Shown: piece after piece, positions 27,746 to 36,889 of the stretch | Position numbering within the stretch: the stretch's first letter is position 1 | Layout: every line of letters starts with the position of its first letter | DNA from: a bacterium | GTDB taxonomy: Bacteria; Planctomycetota; Planctomycetia; Kolteriales; Kolteriaceae | Direction: 5' to 3' | Length of the DNA stretch: 64,000 nucleotides | Assembly: GCA_019753235.1 (NCBI GenBank) | Contig: JAIELF010000038.1 | Coordinates: forward strand, 62,001 to 126,000 | The notes under the pieces: model-generated | What the model saw: the letters and a program-made list of their open reading frames with translations, nothing else | Told to the model about the DNA's origin: nothing | Database searches by the model: none | Program-made: the position numbers and the translations under genes

Positions 27746-30202
27746 ATGCTTGGGAATGCCGGCCTGCTTTGCTGCCTTCTGTCGGTCCGCGCGGTTTTGG
27801 CCGACGACAACGCCAGCGCCGCGGCTGAACCCATGGTGATGGACGCCATCCAGATCGAACCATCGAGCGTGGTTCTTGATCATGCGAGGGCGCGAGTCAA
27901 GATGGTGGTGACCGGCGTGCAGGGGTCGCATCAGCGGGATGTTTCTGGCCAAGCCACCTGGGAACTTGCTTCGGAAGGTATTGTCGGCCGGGACGGCCTG
28001 GAGCTTGCCCCCTTGGCCGAGGGAAAGACCGAACTGGTCGCGCGGGTCGGCTCTGCCGAGGCTCGCATCCTCGTCGAAGTGAGGGGATTAGGAGAACCGC
28101 GTTCGGTTAGCTTCGATAATGAGGTCCAACCGATCCTCAGCAAGTTGAGTTGCAATTCAGGTGGATGCCATGGGAAATCGGGGGGCCAGAACGGCTTTCG
28201 GCTCTCACTTCTCGCGTACAAACCGGAAGCCGACTATGCCGCCATCGTGAAGGAAGGACGGGGCCGACGAATCTTCCCCGCCTCTCCCGCGCACAGCTTG
28301 CTGCTGCGGAAAGCGACCGGTGAATTGCCGCACGGCGGTGGAAAACGGATGACGCGCGGAGATCACGATCATCAATTGATCGCTGACTGGATTCGGCAAG
28401 GAATGCCCCATCAGCCTGACGATCCGAAGGTGGTCAAGATTGCCGTTTTTCCCGACGCGCGGGTCATGACGAAAAGGTCGTCTCAAGAACTTCGCGTGGT
28501 CGCGACGTATTCGGACGGGCGTCAAGCAGACGTCACGCGTCAGGTACAGTTTCAATCGAATGACGAAGCGGTCGCCAAAGTGAACGACGGCTCGAAGGTG
28601 ATGACACTCGACCAGAGCGGCGAAGCCGCGATCATGGCGCGATACATGGGACAAGTCGCTGTCTATCGAGCGAGCGTCCCCGTGGGAAAAACTCTTCCTG
28701 ACAAAATCGAATTCACGGCAGCCAACCCGATCGACGAACTCACCGCGAAGAAATGGAAGGATCTGGGACTGGTGCCGTCACGACGGACGACCGACGCGGA
28801 GTTTGCGCGTCGGCTGTACATCGACATGGTTGGCCGACTCCCTTTGCCGGTCGAGGTGACCTCGTTTGTCGCCTCGACGGATCCCGATAAGCGCAATCTT
28901 CTCATTGACCAGCTTCTCGATAGCCGAGGCTTCGCGGCCCATTTCGCGATGAAGTGGGGTGCGGTGTTGCAGAACAAGCGGGCGGGGCGAGCGGACTATG
29001 CCCCGGGAACTCATGCGATGTCGCTTTGGCTGAAGGATGCGTTCCACCGGGACATGCCCTATGACCAGTTTGTTCGGGCGATTTTGACGGCCACAGGGAC
29101 GCCGACGGACAATCCGCCCGTGACGTGGTATCGGCAAGTTCGCTCGCCGCAACAGAACGTCGACAACGTCAGCCAACTCTTTCTCGGCACACGAATTCAA
29201 TGCGCGCAGTGCCATCATCATCCGTTTGAAAAATGGAGTCAGGACGATTACTTCTCGCTGGCCGCGTTCTTTGCTCGCGTGGGACGCAAGCCTTTCGAGA
29301 ACAGTGACGTCGGCGAACCGACCGAAGCAGTGTTTGTCGCTCGCTCGGGGAAAGTGACGCATCCCTTGACGGAGGTGGTCATGAAGCCGGCGGGTCTGGA
29401 CGGCCCGAAGCTCGACATTCCTGCGGGCGATGATCCTCGTCGACAACTGGCGGACTGGATGATCGACCCTGCTAATCCGTTCTTTGCGCGAGCCCTCGCC
29501 AATCGGGTTTGGGGACACTTCTTTAAGCGAGGAATCGTCGAGCCGATCGATGACATGCGAGTCACCAATCCGCCGACAAATCCCGAGTTGCTCGATTGGC
29601 TTGCCGCCGACGTCCGAGAGCATGGTTGGAGCCTAAAGCATATGGTCCGAACGATTGTTCGCTCGTCGACGTATCAACTGGCGAGTGAACCCAACGAGTT
29701 CAATAAGCAGGACTCTCAGAATTTCGCCCGGTTTTATCCACGTCGACTCCCTGCGGAAGTGCTCCTCGATGCGATTGATGTGGTGACCCAAGCCCGGACG
29801 GCATTCGACTTTCCCGAGGAGATGCGCGCTGTCGATTTGCCCGACGAGCAAATCAATTCGTACTTCCTCGATATCTTCGGTCGGCCACAACGACAGAGCT
29901 CTTGCGAGTGCGAGCGGACGACCGATGCGAACCTCAGCCAATCGCTTCATCTTTTGAACTCTCCGGAAATCCAAGCCAAGCTGACGGCAGATTCTTCTCA
30001 AGCGAGCAAGTTGGCGGCAGACCCTCGTCCTGACGAGGAGAAAGTCCGCGAGCTCTACTTGATGTTTTTCTCGCGTCTGCCGACGGCCGAGGAAGCAAAG
30101 GTGGCGGGCGATTATCTGTCGCAGAGAAGCGATAAGAAGCAGGCCTATCAGAATCTCCTCTGGGCTTTGATCAACACCAAAGAGTTCCAGTTCAATACGT
30201 AG
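27746..30202 (+). CDS. DUF1549/DUF1553 protein with Ig-like domain
   Basis: An 818-residue exported protein with signal MLGNAGLLCCLLSVRAVLA. Residues about 30-110 look like a bacterial Ig-like/BIG2 module (WELASEGIVGRDGLELAPLA). A CNSGGCHGKSGGQNGF motif near residue 135 suggests a haem site with unusual spacing (planctomycete type). A second Ig-like module (about 230-320) follows, then DUF1549 (about 335-550, CAQCHHHPFEKWSQDDYF near 485) and DUF1553 (about 570-800, FFARALANRVWGHFFKRG and SSCECERTTDANLSQSLHL). This is the smaller architecture class of the family and differs from the copy at 4.3 kb. No DUF1501 partner is adjacent in the window; function is unknown. Confidence 0.87.
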   Translation: MLGNAGLLCCLLSVRAVLADDNASAAAEPMVMDAIQIEPSSVVLDHARARVKMVVTGVQGSHQRDVSGQATWELASEGIVGRDGLELAPLAEGKTELVARVGSAEARILVEVRGLGEPRSVSFDNEVQPILSKLSCNSGGCHGKSGGQNGFRLSLLAYKPEADYAAIVKEGRGRRIFPASPAHSLLLRKATGELPHGGGKRMTRGDHDHQLIADWIRQGMPHQPDDPKVVKIAVFPDARVMTKRSSQELRVVATYSDGRQADVTRQVQFQSNDEAVAKVNDGSKVMTLDQSGEAAIMARYMGQVAVYRASVPVGKTLPDKIEFTAANPIDELTAKKWKDLGLVPSRRTTDAEFARRLYIDMVGRLPLPVEVTSFVASTDPDKRNLLIDQLLDSRGFAAHFAMKWGAVLQNKRAGRADYAPGTHAMSLWLKDAFHRDMPYDQFVRAILTATGTPTDNPPVTWYRQVRSPQQNVDNVSQLFLGTRIQCAQCHHHPFEKWSQDDYFSLAAFFARVGRKPFENSDVGEPTEAVFVARSGKVTHPLTEVVMKPAGLDGPKLDIPAGDDPRRQLADWMIDPANPFFARALANRVWGHFFKRGIVEPIDDMRVTNPPTNPELLDWLAADVREHGWSLKHMVRTIVRSSTYQLASEPNEFNKQDSQNFARFYPRRLPAEVLLDAIDVVTQARTAFDFPEEMRAVDLPDEQINSYFLDIFGRPQRQSSCECERTTDANLSQSLHLLNSPEIQAKLTADSSQASKLAADPRPDEEKVRELYLMFFSRLPTAEEAKVAGDYLSQRSDKKQAYQNLLWALINTKEFQFNT

Positions 30203-30337
30203 CCGACTCGGTGGGATGGATTTCCCCGCCGGCCGGCGAGCAACTCGCTCCGAATTTTCCTCAAGCGATCGTGGCGCGACGCCCCTGCGACAGCAGGAAC
30301 GTAGCCGTCCTGCGCGGATACTCGGCGCCGGCAACTT

Positions 30338-31225
30338 TCAATAGCCCCGGCGGTCGGGCTCGGGTTTACTCCCTAACAGACGACGGACTCGACGAATCGT
30401 GTCGAACGAGGTGAACTTCATCTGGTCGATCCAAGGAGATTGACCCACCGGACGAGGCGCGAGCCCCGTTCGCCGAAGATGGTGATTGATGCGGTAGAGG
30501 ATTTCGCGGCGATCACTAGCCGACGTGCGGAAGGTGACGCTGAATGAAACGGAAACCTCCGGCCCGTTTTTGACCCAGTGCGGCATGGTGACGGGAAAAT
30601 GAAGCCCCTGCCCCGGAAGCAATTCAAATAGGCGAGACGTCGTTCCCTCTTCGTCTCGACACGTAAGATTTCGCGAGGCACCCGCGTAGAAGCGTTCCAG
30701 CTCTTGTTCAGTCAAAATGGCCGCATTGTCCCGCGGATACATCCGAACAAATTTCGAGCCTCTCACCTGCAACAGAAAGTTGCATTCCGGGTCGATGTGA
30801 AACGGCGTGATCGATCCGGGCGAGGAGACGAAGACGAACGCCTCGAAGTAGTGCATATCCGGGATGATCGATTGCATCGGCGACAAGCAGTCCCGAAGGA
30901 GTGCCGAATACTCGGGATCGCTTTCGACATTCTTGAGCACCAGCCAGGATCGGCATTCTTCGATTCGGCGAATCGTTTCTTCGGCGGATAAGCCCGTTCG
31001 CGGCGTCACCTTTGGATCAAGCGTGATCGGCACGTCGCCGGCATTGTACTCGACGCGATCAGCGGGGAGCGATCGGGTCAACTCCATAATCCGTTCGAGT
31101 TCGAACAGAGGATGGCCGGGCAATCGATGCTGAATGAGGAACGGCTCGCGATCGAACTTCTCTCGAAAGAGACGGGTATCGAAATCGACCAAAGCCTCCG
31201 TGAAACGAGGCGGCGCGGTTGTCAT
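30338..31225 (-). CDS. JmjC/cupin-like 2-oxoglutarate oxygenase
   Basis: A 295-residue cytosolic protein with a cupin-8/JmjC-like double-stranded beta-helix. SITPFHIDPECNFLLQVRG supplies the HxD iron ligands, and FPVTMPHWVKNGPEVSVSFS the distal histidine with the usual following strand. RMYPRDN matches the segment after the iron site. Fe(II)/2-oxoglutarate hydroxylases of this kind modify proteins or small molecules; the substrate is not known. The start overlaps the stop of the upstream GNAT gene by ATGA, so the two are translationally coupled and probably act in one pathway. Confidence 0.8.
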   Translation of the reverse strand: MTTAPPRFTEALVDFDTRLFREKFDREPFLIQHRLPGHPLFELERIMELTRSLPADRVEYNAGDVPITLDPKVTPRTGLSAEETIRRIEECRSWLVLKNVESDPEYSALLRDCLSPMQSIIPDMHYFEAFVFVSSPGSITPFHIDPECNFLLQVRGSKFVRMYPRDNAAILTEQELERFYAGASRNLTCRDEEGTTSRLFELLPGQGLHFPVTMPHWVKNGPEVSVSFSVTFRTSASDRREILYRINHHLRRTGLAPRPVGQSPWIDQMKFTSFDTIRRVRRLLGSKPEPDRRGY

Positions 31226-32508
31226 ACGTTGGCCCCCGAATCAGACGCGTTTCCTCTCAGTCCCTTTCGCATGGAGGCTACCCAAGGGAATAACGCCACG
31301 ATCGACGCCCCCCAACGACTGAGCGGAACCCACCATGAATGAATCGATCGGCGATCGCGCCAGAGATGATCAATCATCGGATGATCAGGGTCGGCACACG
31401 AATCCATCCATGGCAAGTCGATCTCCGCATGGAATCGGCGAATGTTGTCGATTTCCAACTGGACGCCCGGCGAGAATCGGGCGAATTCTTCCGCAAAGCC
31501 AATCTTGAAGGCGTAGGCAGCATTCTTCGCGACGAGATTGCATTTGCCCGCAATCACTCCTGTTTTGCCTTCTAAAAAGTTTAGTCGAAGGTGGCCTCTT
31601 TGATGGAGTTCCATCGCTGCCTCGCGGAAGAAGTCGGCATGAGCAGGCCGGCAGGCAAGTGCCGTCCCCTCTCGCTCTTTCCAGCCCGACTTTTCGACTA
31701 AGAGGAATCGCTCGATGGCTTCGGAAGGATCCTCATCAGGGCCAAGCGAACGAAAGAGCAGTTCCCCCTCTTGCTCGCGCAGTCGACGTTCTAGTCGCCG
31801 AAGTTCCTTCAGTTTGCCTCCCGAAATACTCTCTCGCAGATAGGCCTCGGCATTCTCCGCAGGGCATAGGAGAGCACGGACTCGCGTGCTCGCCATCGTG
31901 GGGCGTAGGCCAGCCCGCGACATCCCTTCTACCAGATGAGCGTGGTACGCTCCGTCCCCTGCCTGGTCAGGCAAATCGATCAAGGAGGCCCCCGATTCGA
32001 AACGGACCCAGTTCCAGAAAAGGTCGATGACTTCTCTCGCCGCATCAGAACGAATCAATGGCGTGCGAAGAAAACAGTAATCGTGTGAATGCATCGTCAG
32101 CACATTCGCTGGTATGCCACGCCAGCGACGGCGACGAACCATCGGGAAAAAGCCACACCACGTCGGTTCCCGACCGGGAGCACTCCGGTCGATCGCTTTC
32201 ACGATCAAGACCACCATGTCGTCCGACGGCGTCAAGTGCTTACGGGCGGCAAAGTAGAAGGGAGGACTGTAAAATACATTCGCCTCGATCGAATGCATGA
32301 AGAGATCCCACCACTCGGCCTGCCAGCCCTCGAGCGAACGATCCTCTTCAACGACTTCCACGACGAAGTCGCGTGGCGCGACGCCCCGCTGGACATCGCC
32401 TGGAAGGGGGGGCGGGAGCGTGGAATGAGCCTGCGCGAAAGGATGAAGCAAATCGACCGAGGATTCATCCGTGGGACGTGCCGGCACTGAGTCTGGCCGA
32501 GGCCTCAT
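31222..32508 (-). CDS. GNAT family acyltransferase (BioF2/CelD-like)
   Basis: About 428 residues from ATG 32508 (a TTG at 32538 is also possible; neither has a strong ribosome-binding site). The N-terminal half carries FYSPPFYFAARKHL and VLIVKA. The C-terminal half holds the double-GNAT-like BioF2 acetyltransferase domain: SGWKEREGTALACRPAHADF, RLNFLEGKTGVIAGKCNLVA and YAFKIGFAEEFARFSPGVQL. Family members include proteins tied to exopolysaccharide or capsule biosynthesis. The acyl donor and acceptor are unknown. It is coupled to the JmjC-like gene by a 4-base overlap. Confidence 0.78.
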   Translation of the reverse strand: MRPRPDSVPARPTDESSVDLLHPFAQAHSTLPPPLPGDVQRGVAPRDFVVEVVEEDRSLEGWQAEWWDLFMHSIEANVFYSPPFYFAARKHLTPSDDMVVLIVKAIDRSAPGREPTWCGFFPMVRRRRWRGIPANVLTMHSHDYCFLRTPLIRSDAAREVIDLFWNWVRFESGASLIDLPDQAGDGAYHAHLVEGMSRAGLRPTMASTRVRALLCPAENAEAYLRESISGGKLKELRRLERRLREQEGELLFRSLGPDEDPSEAIERFLLVEKSGWKEREGTALACRPAHADFFREAAMELHQRGHLRLNFLEGKTGVIAGKCNLVAKNAAYAFKIGFAEEFARFSPGVQLEIDNIRRFHAEIDLPWMDSCADPDHPMIDHLWRDRRSIHSWWVPLSRWGASIVALFPWVASMRKGLRGNASDSGANV

Positions 32509-32803
32509 CGCTTTCGAAGCTCGGGATGGTGCATCCAACGTGTTTATTCCAACCTATCGCCAAAGATGAATCATGAACCGAAGTCGCAAGCAAGGAGCCG
32601 CGCAACTCATGCGCATAGGGACCAGGTGCCCCAGAACCTCGGGACCTCATCTCGCGAACATCGATCCAACTCCATCTATTGAACGGGCGACCTTTGGTAG
32701 GTTCCATGAAAGAGTCTACGCCGTGGTGGGAATTGTAGGCGCAATAAGGCAATTAGGCCGAAAGGTTCCTAGAGTCGCAAGCTGGGAATCGGGATGCCTG
32801 CTA

Positions 32804-33799
32804 TCAAGAAGCTCGGCAGGCAGCAAAACGAGAAATCTCCTCGAGCCGATCCCGGCACGGCCCCGGAGGAAGGGTTTCGAGCTCGGCCGCTGCCCGGGCG
32901 GCGTACTCGTCGGCAAGAGCCTGGCTTTCGTCGACAATGTTGGTCGAACCCAACCAAGTCACCAACTCGGCCCGGCGATCGGTTTCGTCATGAAAAAGAG
33001 TCCGGAACGCCTCTTTCTCCGAAGGGGTGATGCGATCGCGAAGCAGGATTAAGGGAAGCGTCATCTTTCGCTGGTCCCAATCTGTGCCGGCGGACTTTCC
33101 GGTCCTTTTGGGATCGCCGACGATATCGAGGATGTCATCGGCCATCTGGAAAGCGATCCCCAGATAACGACCGAACCGTGCCATCGATTCAATCTGATCA
33201 GGATCTGCCCCGGCAAACTTGGCACCTGTTCGACAAGCGCACGAGATCAACTCCGCGGTCTTTCCCGAGATCAATTCGATGTACTCGTCGAGCGTGAGAT
33301 GAAAGTAACCCCGGCGCGAGACTTGTCGAAGCTCTCCCTCGCAGGTGGCATTGGTCGCCTGACCGATCAGCCGACAACCTTCGGGGGTTTCCAGCGTTGC
33401 CGCCAGAAAGTACGCCTGCGAGAAAAGGTAGTCGCCGAGCAACACACTTGCCTCGGCACCCCATTCGGCATGGACCGTCAAAACATGACGTCGGCACTCG
33501 GCTTGATCGAGCAAATCATCATGCACCAGCGTCGCGGCATGGATCATCTCGATCACCGTTCCGAGAACGAAGTGATCCCATTGAACCGTTCCCAGTGACT
33601 TGGCCACCAACAACAAAAGTGCCGGGCGGATCCGTTTGCCTTGGTAAAGCCGAACTCGGCTGGTCAACTCGTCGATGTAGGGGTACCGCGATGTCAATTG
33701 TTCGCGCAGGAGTCGATCGACTTCCGTCAACTCCAGGGCGATCGGCTCGTAGAAGTTAATCAATCGCTCCTGACTGGGGGCGGACGCAAGCTTGATCAT
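32804..33799 (-). CDS. Polyprenyl (octaprenyl-type) diphosphate synthase
   Basis: A 331-residue trans-prenyltransferase that condenses isopentenyl diphosphate onto allylic diphosphates, giving side chains for menaquinone or ubiquinone. GKRIRPALLLLVAKSLG precedes the first aspartate-rich motif HAATLVHDDLLDQAECRR; the second is FQMADDILDIVGD. The lysine/threonine motif SGKTAELISCACRTGA lies between them. ATG 33799 has AGAGGA upstream and leaves 19 bases after moaC; the frame is open 21 codons further, overlapping moaC. The exact chain length cannot be read. Probably co-transcribed with moaC. Confidence 0.92.
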   Translation of the reverse strand: MIKLASAPSQERLINFYEPIALELTEVDRLLREQLTSRYPYIDELTSRVRLYQGKRIRPALLLLVAKSLGTVQWDHFVLGTVIEMIHAATLVHDDLLDQAECRRHVLTVHAEWGAEASVLLGDYLFSQAYFLAATLETPEGCRLIGQATNATCEGELRQVSRRGYFHLTLDEYIELISGKTAELISCACRTGAKFAGADPDQIESMARFGRYLGIAFQMADDILDIVGDPKRTGKSAGTDWDQRKMTLPLILLRDRITPSEKEAFRTLFHDETDRRAELVTWLGSTNIVDESQALADEYAARAAAELETLPPGPCRDRLEEISRFAACRAS

Positions 33800-33818
33800 C
33801 CACGTATCCTCTACTGTC

Positions 33819-34301
33819 CTATTCTGCACAGGAACGGACAAAGTGGCCGCTTCGGCCGCCACTTTTCTCTTCGAGACGAATCTCGGTGATCCTCATTCCG
33901 CGATCGACACCCTTGCACATGTCGTACACCGTCAGGCACGCCACCGAAACGGCGGTCAGTGCTTCCATCTCGACTCCAGTCTTCCCATCGACGATGCAAC
34001 AAGCCTCAATGCGAAGAGCGTTATCCCCTTCCGATTGAAAGTCGAGCGTGACGCTGGTCAAGGGGAGCGGATGGCACAAAGGGATAAGTTCGCTGGTTTT
34101 TTTGGCCGCCATGATGCCGGCGAGCCGGGCCACTTCACGAACATCGCCCTTTGACGCCGTCCGATCCACAATCATGATCAACGTGGCCGGGCTCATCAGG
34201 ATCACGCCCCTGGCCACCGCCCGCCGGCGTGATACTTCTTTGTCCGATACATCGACCATCCGACTGGCGCCGGAGTCATCAAAATGGGTGAGCTGCCCCA
34301 T
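33819..34301 (-). CDS. moaC: Cyclic pyranopterin monophosphate synthase MoaC
   Basis: A 160-residue enzyme of molybdenum-cofactor biosynthesis that forms cyclic pyranopterin monophosphate after MoaA. It shows the family hallmarks [33 protein letters not shown] and [20 protein letters not shown], ending [14 protein letters not shown]. Normal length. The ATG has GGGAGAGG upstream. No other moa gene is in the window; the downstream neighbour is a polyprenyl synthase 19 bases away. Confidence 0.97.
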   Translation of the reverse strand: MGQLTHFDDSGASRMVDVSDKEVSRRRAVARGVILMSPATLIMIVDRTASKGDVREVARLAGIMAAKKTSELIPLCHPLPLTSVTLDFQSEGDNALRIEACCIVDGKTGVEMEALTAVSVACLTVYDMCKGVDRGMRITEIRLEEKSGGRSGHFVRSCAE

Positions 34302-34604
34302 GAGTCGCCTCTCCCACCATGAATGCTAAGTAACCACTGGGAAGAGTCTTAGAAGCACCGCCCTGTGATAACAACCGACCTTCCTCGGAGCCATTAACTC
34401 CATCCGGAAAGGACCGGTTCCCGGGACCTCTGACTTCTTGCATTTTCGACCGCTCCATTCGACCGTTCGAAACCTGTACAATCTGTTCAGAGGAACGAGA
34501 ACGCCGGCATGTCCGACGGCCTGTTTTGTCGACTTTTGTCGACGGATCCCCGCGCGGGTAGGTTCCTCTCTCGCCACGAGAACTTTAATAAAGAGAGTGC
34601 GGTC
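34302..34604. other. Divergent intergenic region
   Basis: Promoter region between moaC (minus) and the squalene-cyclase-repeat gene (plus). It contains a perfect 10-base tandem repeat at 34524-34543. An open frame from 34509 joins the downstream gene but is not believed to be translated. Confidence 0.45.
34524..34543. repeat. Two perfect 10-bp tandem repeats
   Basis: The unit TTTTGTCGAC occurs twice head to tail at 34524-34533 and 34534-34543, each containing the palindrome GTCGAC. It lies 60 bases upstream of the squalene-cyclase-repeat gene start. It may be a regulator site or chance. Confidence 0.5.
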
Positions 34605-35693
34605 ATGATCACGATCTGCTGCTGGGCTTTGTGCGGTTTACTTGGGGATGATTCGCCTGAATGGACGGAGCATCGGGCCCTGGCTAGGCCCCTGGTCGAG
34701 AAAGCGACTGCCTACTACCGAGGAGTTCAGGCCGACGACGGGAGCTTTGCCGAGGGGGATTACGGGCCGGCGGTGACCGCTTTGGTGGTGACGGGGCTGC
34801 TCCGCAACAAGATCGTCCCCCCTTCTGATGCGATGGTTGTCCGAGGATTGGATTTTCTGCGAAAACATGCTCAACCGGACGGCGGCATCTACGTCCCTGG
34901 ACCCAATCGAAACTATCCCACCGCGATCGCGCTACTTGCCTTCCATGAGGCCAACGCGGACGGAAAGTATCAGGGGCTCATCGATCAAGCGATCGCGTTT
35001 CTCAAGAAGGATCAATGGGACCAAGGGGAAGGTGCCGACCCATCGAACCCCAAGTTCGGCGGTGCTGGCTATGGGGCCAAGTCCCGTCCGGATTTGTCGA
35101 ATACCGCTTACTTTTTGGAAGCTCTCGAAGCGGCCGGCGTTCCGAAGGATGATCCCGCCTATCAGCGAGCCCTTACCTTCATCAGTCGTTGTCAAAACCT
35201 GAGTGGCGAAGGAGCGAACGATCTGGCACAGGGAGCCCTCATCGACGACGGCGGTTTCTATTACACCCCTGCCGAGGCCTACAACCCCGGCGGAATCGAG
35301 GCCAACGGCGGACTCCGATCCTACGCGAGCATGACCTACGCTGGGCTGAAGAGCTTCATTCATGCTGGCTTGAAGAAAGATGATCGCCGAGTGCAAGCGG
35401 CATGGAAGTGGATTCAACAGCATTACACTCTGGATGAGAATCCTGGCCTGGGGCAAATGGGTCTCTTCTACTACTACCAGACGTTTGCCAAAGCCCTCGA
35501 CATTCTCGAAATCGACCAATTTGAGTCGTCCGACGGATCTAAGCACGATTGGCGAAAGGATCTTTTGACCGCGCTTGCCGCTCGGCAAAAAGAAGATGGA
35601 AGTTGGTCCAATCCAGAGAAACGCTGGCTCGAAAGCGACGGTAGATTAGTTACCGCCTACGCTCTTTTGGCGATCAGTCACGCCACGCGATAG
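34605..35693 (+). CDS. Prenyltransferase/squalene-cyclase repeat protein, exported
   Basis: About 362 residues of alpha/alpha-barrel repeats like those of squalene-hopene cyclases and prenyltransferase beta subunits: QADDGSFAEGDYGPAVTALV, AQPDGGIYVPGPNRNYPTA, GGLRSYASMTYAGLKSFI and RQKEDGSWSNPEKRWLES. It lacks a DXDD cyclase motif and is only half the length of a cyclase, so a cyclase reaction is unlikely. ATG 34605 gives a short hydrophobic N-terminus (ITICCWALCGLLGDD), suggesting export, with AAAGAGAG upstream. Such proteins are common in planctomycetes and uncharacterised; binding of a lipid or peptide is a guess. Confidence 0.75.
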   Translation: MITICCWALCGLLGDDSPEWTEHRALARPLVEKATAYYRGVQADDGSFAEGDYGPAVTALVVTGLLRNKIVPPSDAMVVRGLDFLRKHAQPDGGIYVPGPNRNYPTAIALLAFHEANADGKYQGLIDQAIAFLKKDQWDQGEGADPSNPKFGGAGYGAKSRPDLSNTAYFLEALEAAGVPKDDPAYQRALTFISRCQNLSGEGANDLAQGALIDDGGFYYTPAEAYNPGGIEANGGLRSYASMTYAGLKSFIHAGLKKDDRRVQAAWKWIQQHYTLDENPGLGQMGLFYYYQTFAKALDILEIDQFESSDGSKHDWRKDLLTALAARQKEDGSWSNPEKRWLESDGRLVTAYALLAISHATR

Positions 35694-35731
35694 TCGGCTT
35701 TCCCTTTTCAACCGCATGCGGGAACCAACTC

Positions 35732-36394
35732 ATGAACCTGCTTTCGAGTATTCTTTTTCTGTCCGTCCTATTGCCAACGGACGACGTGCCCAAGCTTGAG
35801 TCCGGCAAGCAACCCTTTCCTAAACAAGTCGCACAAGAGTTGAGCGAAAGCCTAGCGCCCGCGAGCTACACCATCTTGGAAGATGGAAAAGAAGTCCTGA
35901 GATTTTGGATTCGAAAGCTGGTTCCCAGTGCCGCCACTCCCGGGGGAATCGTGGGGTACGACTCGATCGAGGATGGGACGTTTCTGGGCATTTTCGAAGT
36001 GATCGACGACAGCTTCAGTGATTTCCGTGGCCAGACCATCCCGGTTGGGATCTACACCCTGCGTTTGGCGACCCATCCACAAGATGGCAATCACATGGGG
36101 ATTGCGCCGAGCCCGGCCTTTGCTCTGCTCAGTCCTCTCGACGAGGATCAGAAACTCGACGCGGTCTCTCGTGATGACCTGATGGAGCGGAGCAAGAAAG
36201 CCGCCAAGACAGGTCATCCCTGCGCCCTGTTCCTAGACCCGTTTGTCGAAGCTCCGACCGAACCGCTGCCGCGCGTTCGCGAGAATGAGCAGAAGCACGT
36301 TGTCCTCGATGTCTCGAGCAAGGCCAAACTCGAATCCGAAGAAGCGGACTTACCCCTCGGGATCGTTTTCATCGGCAAGACCGAAGCCGAGTAA
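35732..36394 (+). CDS. Exported protein of unknown function
   Basis: A 220-residue protein with N-terminal signal-like MNLLSSILFLSVLLPTDD. The centre is beta-rich, with IPVGIYTLRLATHPQDGNHM recalling the PAGxYxL strand of DUF2911-type proteins, and the C-terminal half is charged (VVLDVSSKAKLESEEADLPL). No catalytic motif is recognised. It starts 38 bases after the squalene-cyclase-repeat gene on the same strand and is probably co-transcribed with it. Confidence 0.7.
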   Translation: MNLLSSILFLSVLLPTDDVPKLESGKQPFPKQVAQELSESLAPASYTILEDGKEVLRFWIRKLVPSAATPGGIVGYDSIEDGTFLGIFEVIDDSFSDFRGQTIPVGIYTLRLATHPQDGNHMGIAPSPAFALLSPLDEDQKLDAVSRDDLMERSKKAAKTGHPCALFLDPFVEAPTEPLPRVRENEQKHVVLDVSSKAKLESEEADLPLGIVFIGKTEAE

Positions 36395-36889
36395 GCACGC
36401 CCCAAGGAAGTCGGCGTGACTGGTCAGCGCAGGCCGTTGTCAGCCTCGACGGGACTCTCATCGTGACATGGTGCTGTCACGATGATTCGCAACATGGGAA
36501 ACGCCCCTTCTCTGGTTGCCGACACGCCCACCGAACCGCCCCTTGTTTACTCCAGGGGAGGCTTTTCTAGCGGCCGATACGCTCGGCAAATCTTGCCCAT
36601 TCAACCCATCCGTCCTCATCATAAATCTCTTATCAGCAAGGGTTTTCGACGACCTAAGTGTCATGTCTCGACCGCGCGATCGCTACAATCGTTACAACTC
36701 CACCCCTTCTTTCGAGATTCCTCCGACTATTCGTCATGATTGATTGATGTGGACCTACCTGCGATCTACGCTGACCTCATGAGGGCGCTCGTTGTCGCGC
36801 CATCGACTCCGCTCTGTCGCGGCCGAGATGTGCTCGGTGGCGGCAGGCGACGAGCAACAAGAGTAGACATCGTTGAGGGAGTCCTCGCC
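36395..36889. other. 495-bp intergenic region
   Basis: No gene supported. Holds an 11-bp inverted repeat at 36458-36485 soon after the upstream stop, and short frames in several phases without ribosome-binding sites. The 3' part (from 36740) is open in frame with the next gene but precedes its signal peptide. Confidence 0.45.
36458..36485 (+). terminator. Inverted repeat, possible terminator hairpin
   Basis: Perfect 11-bp arms at 36458-36468 and 36475-36485 (TCATCGTGACA and its complement) around a 6-base loop, 64 bases after the upstream gene. There is no T-run after it, so Rho-independent termination is uncertain; it could instead be a binding site. Confidence 0.4.
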
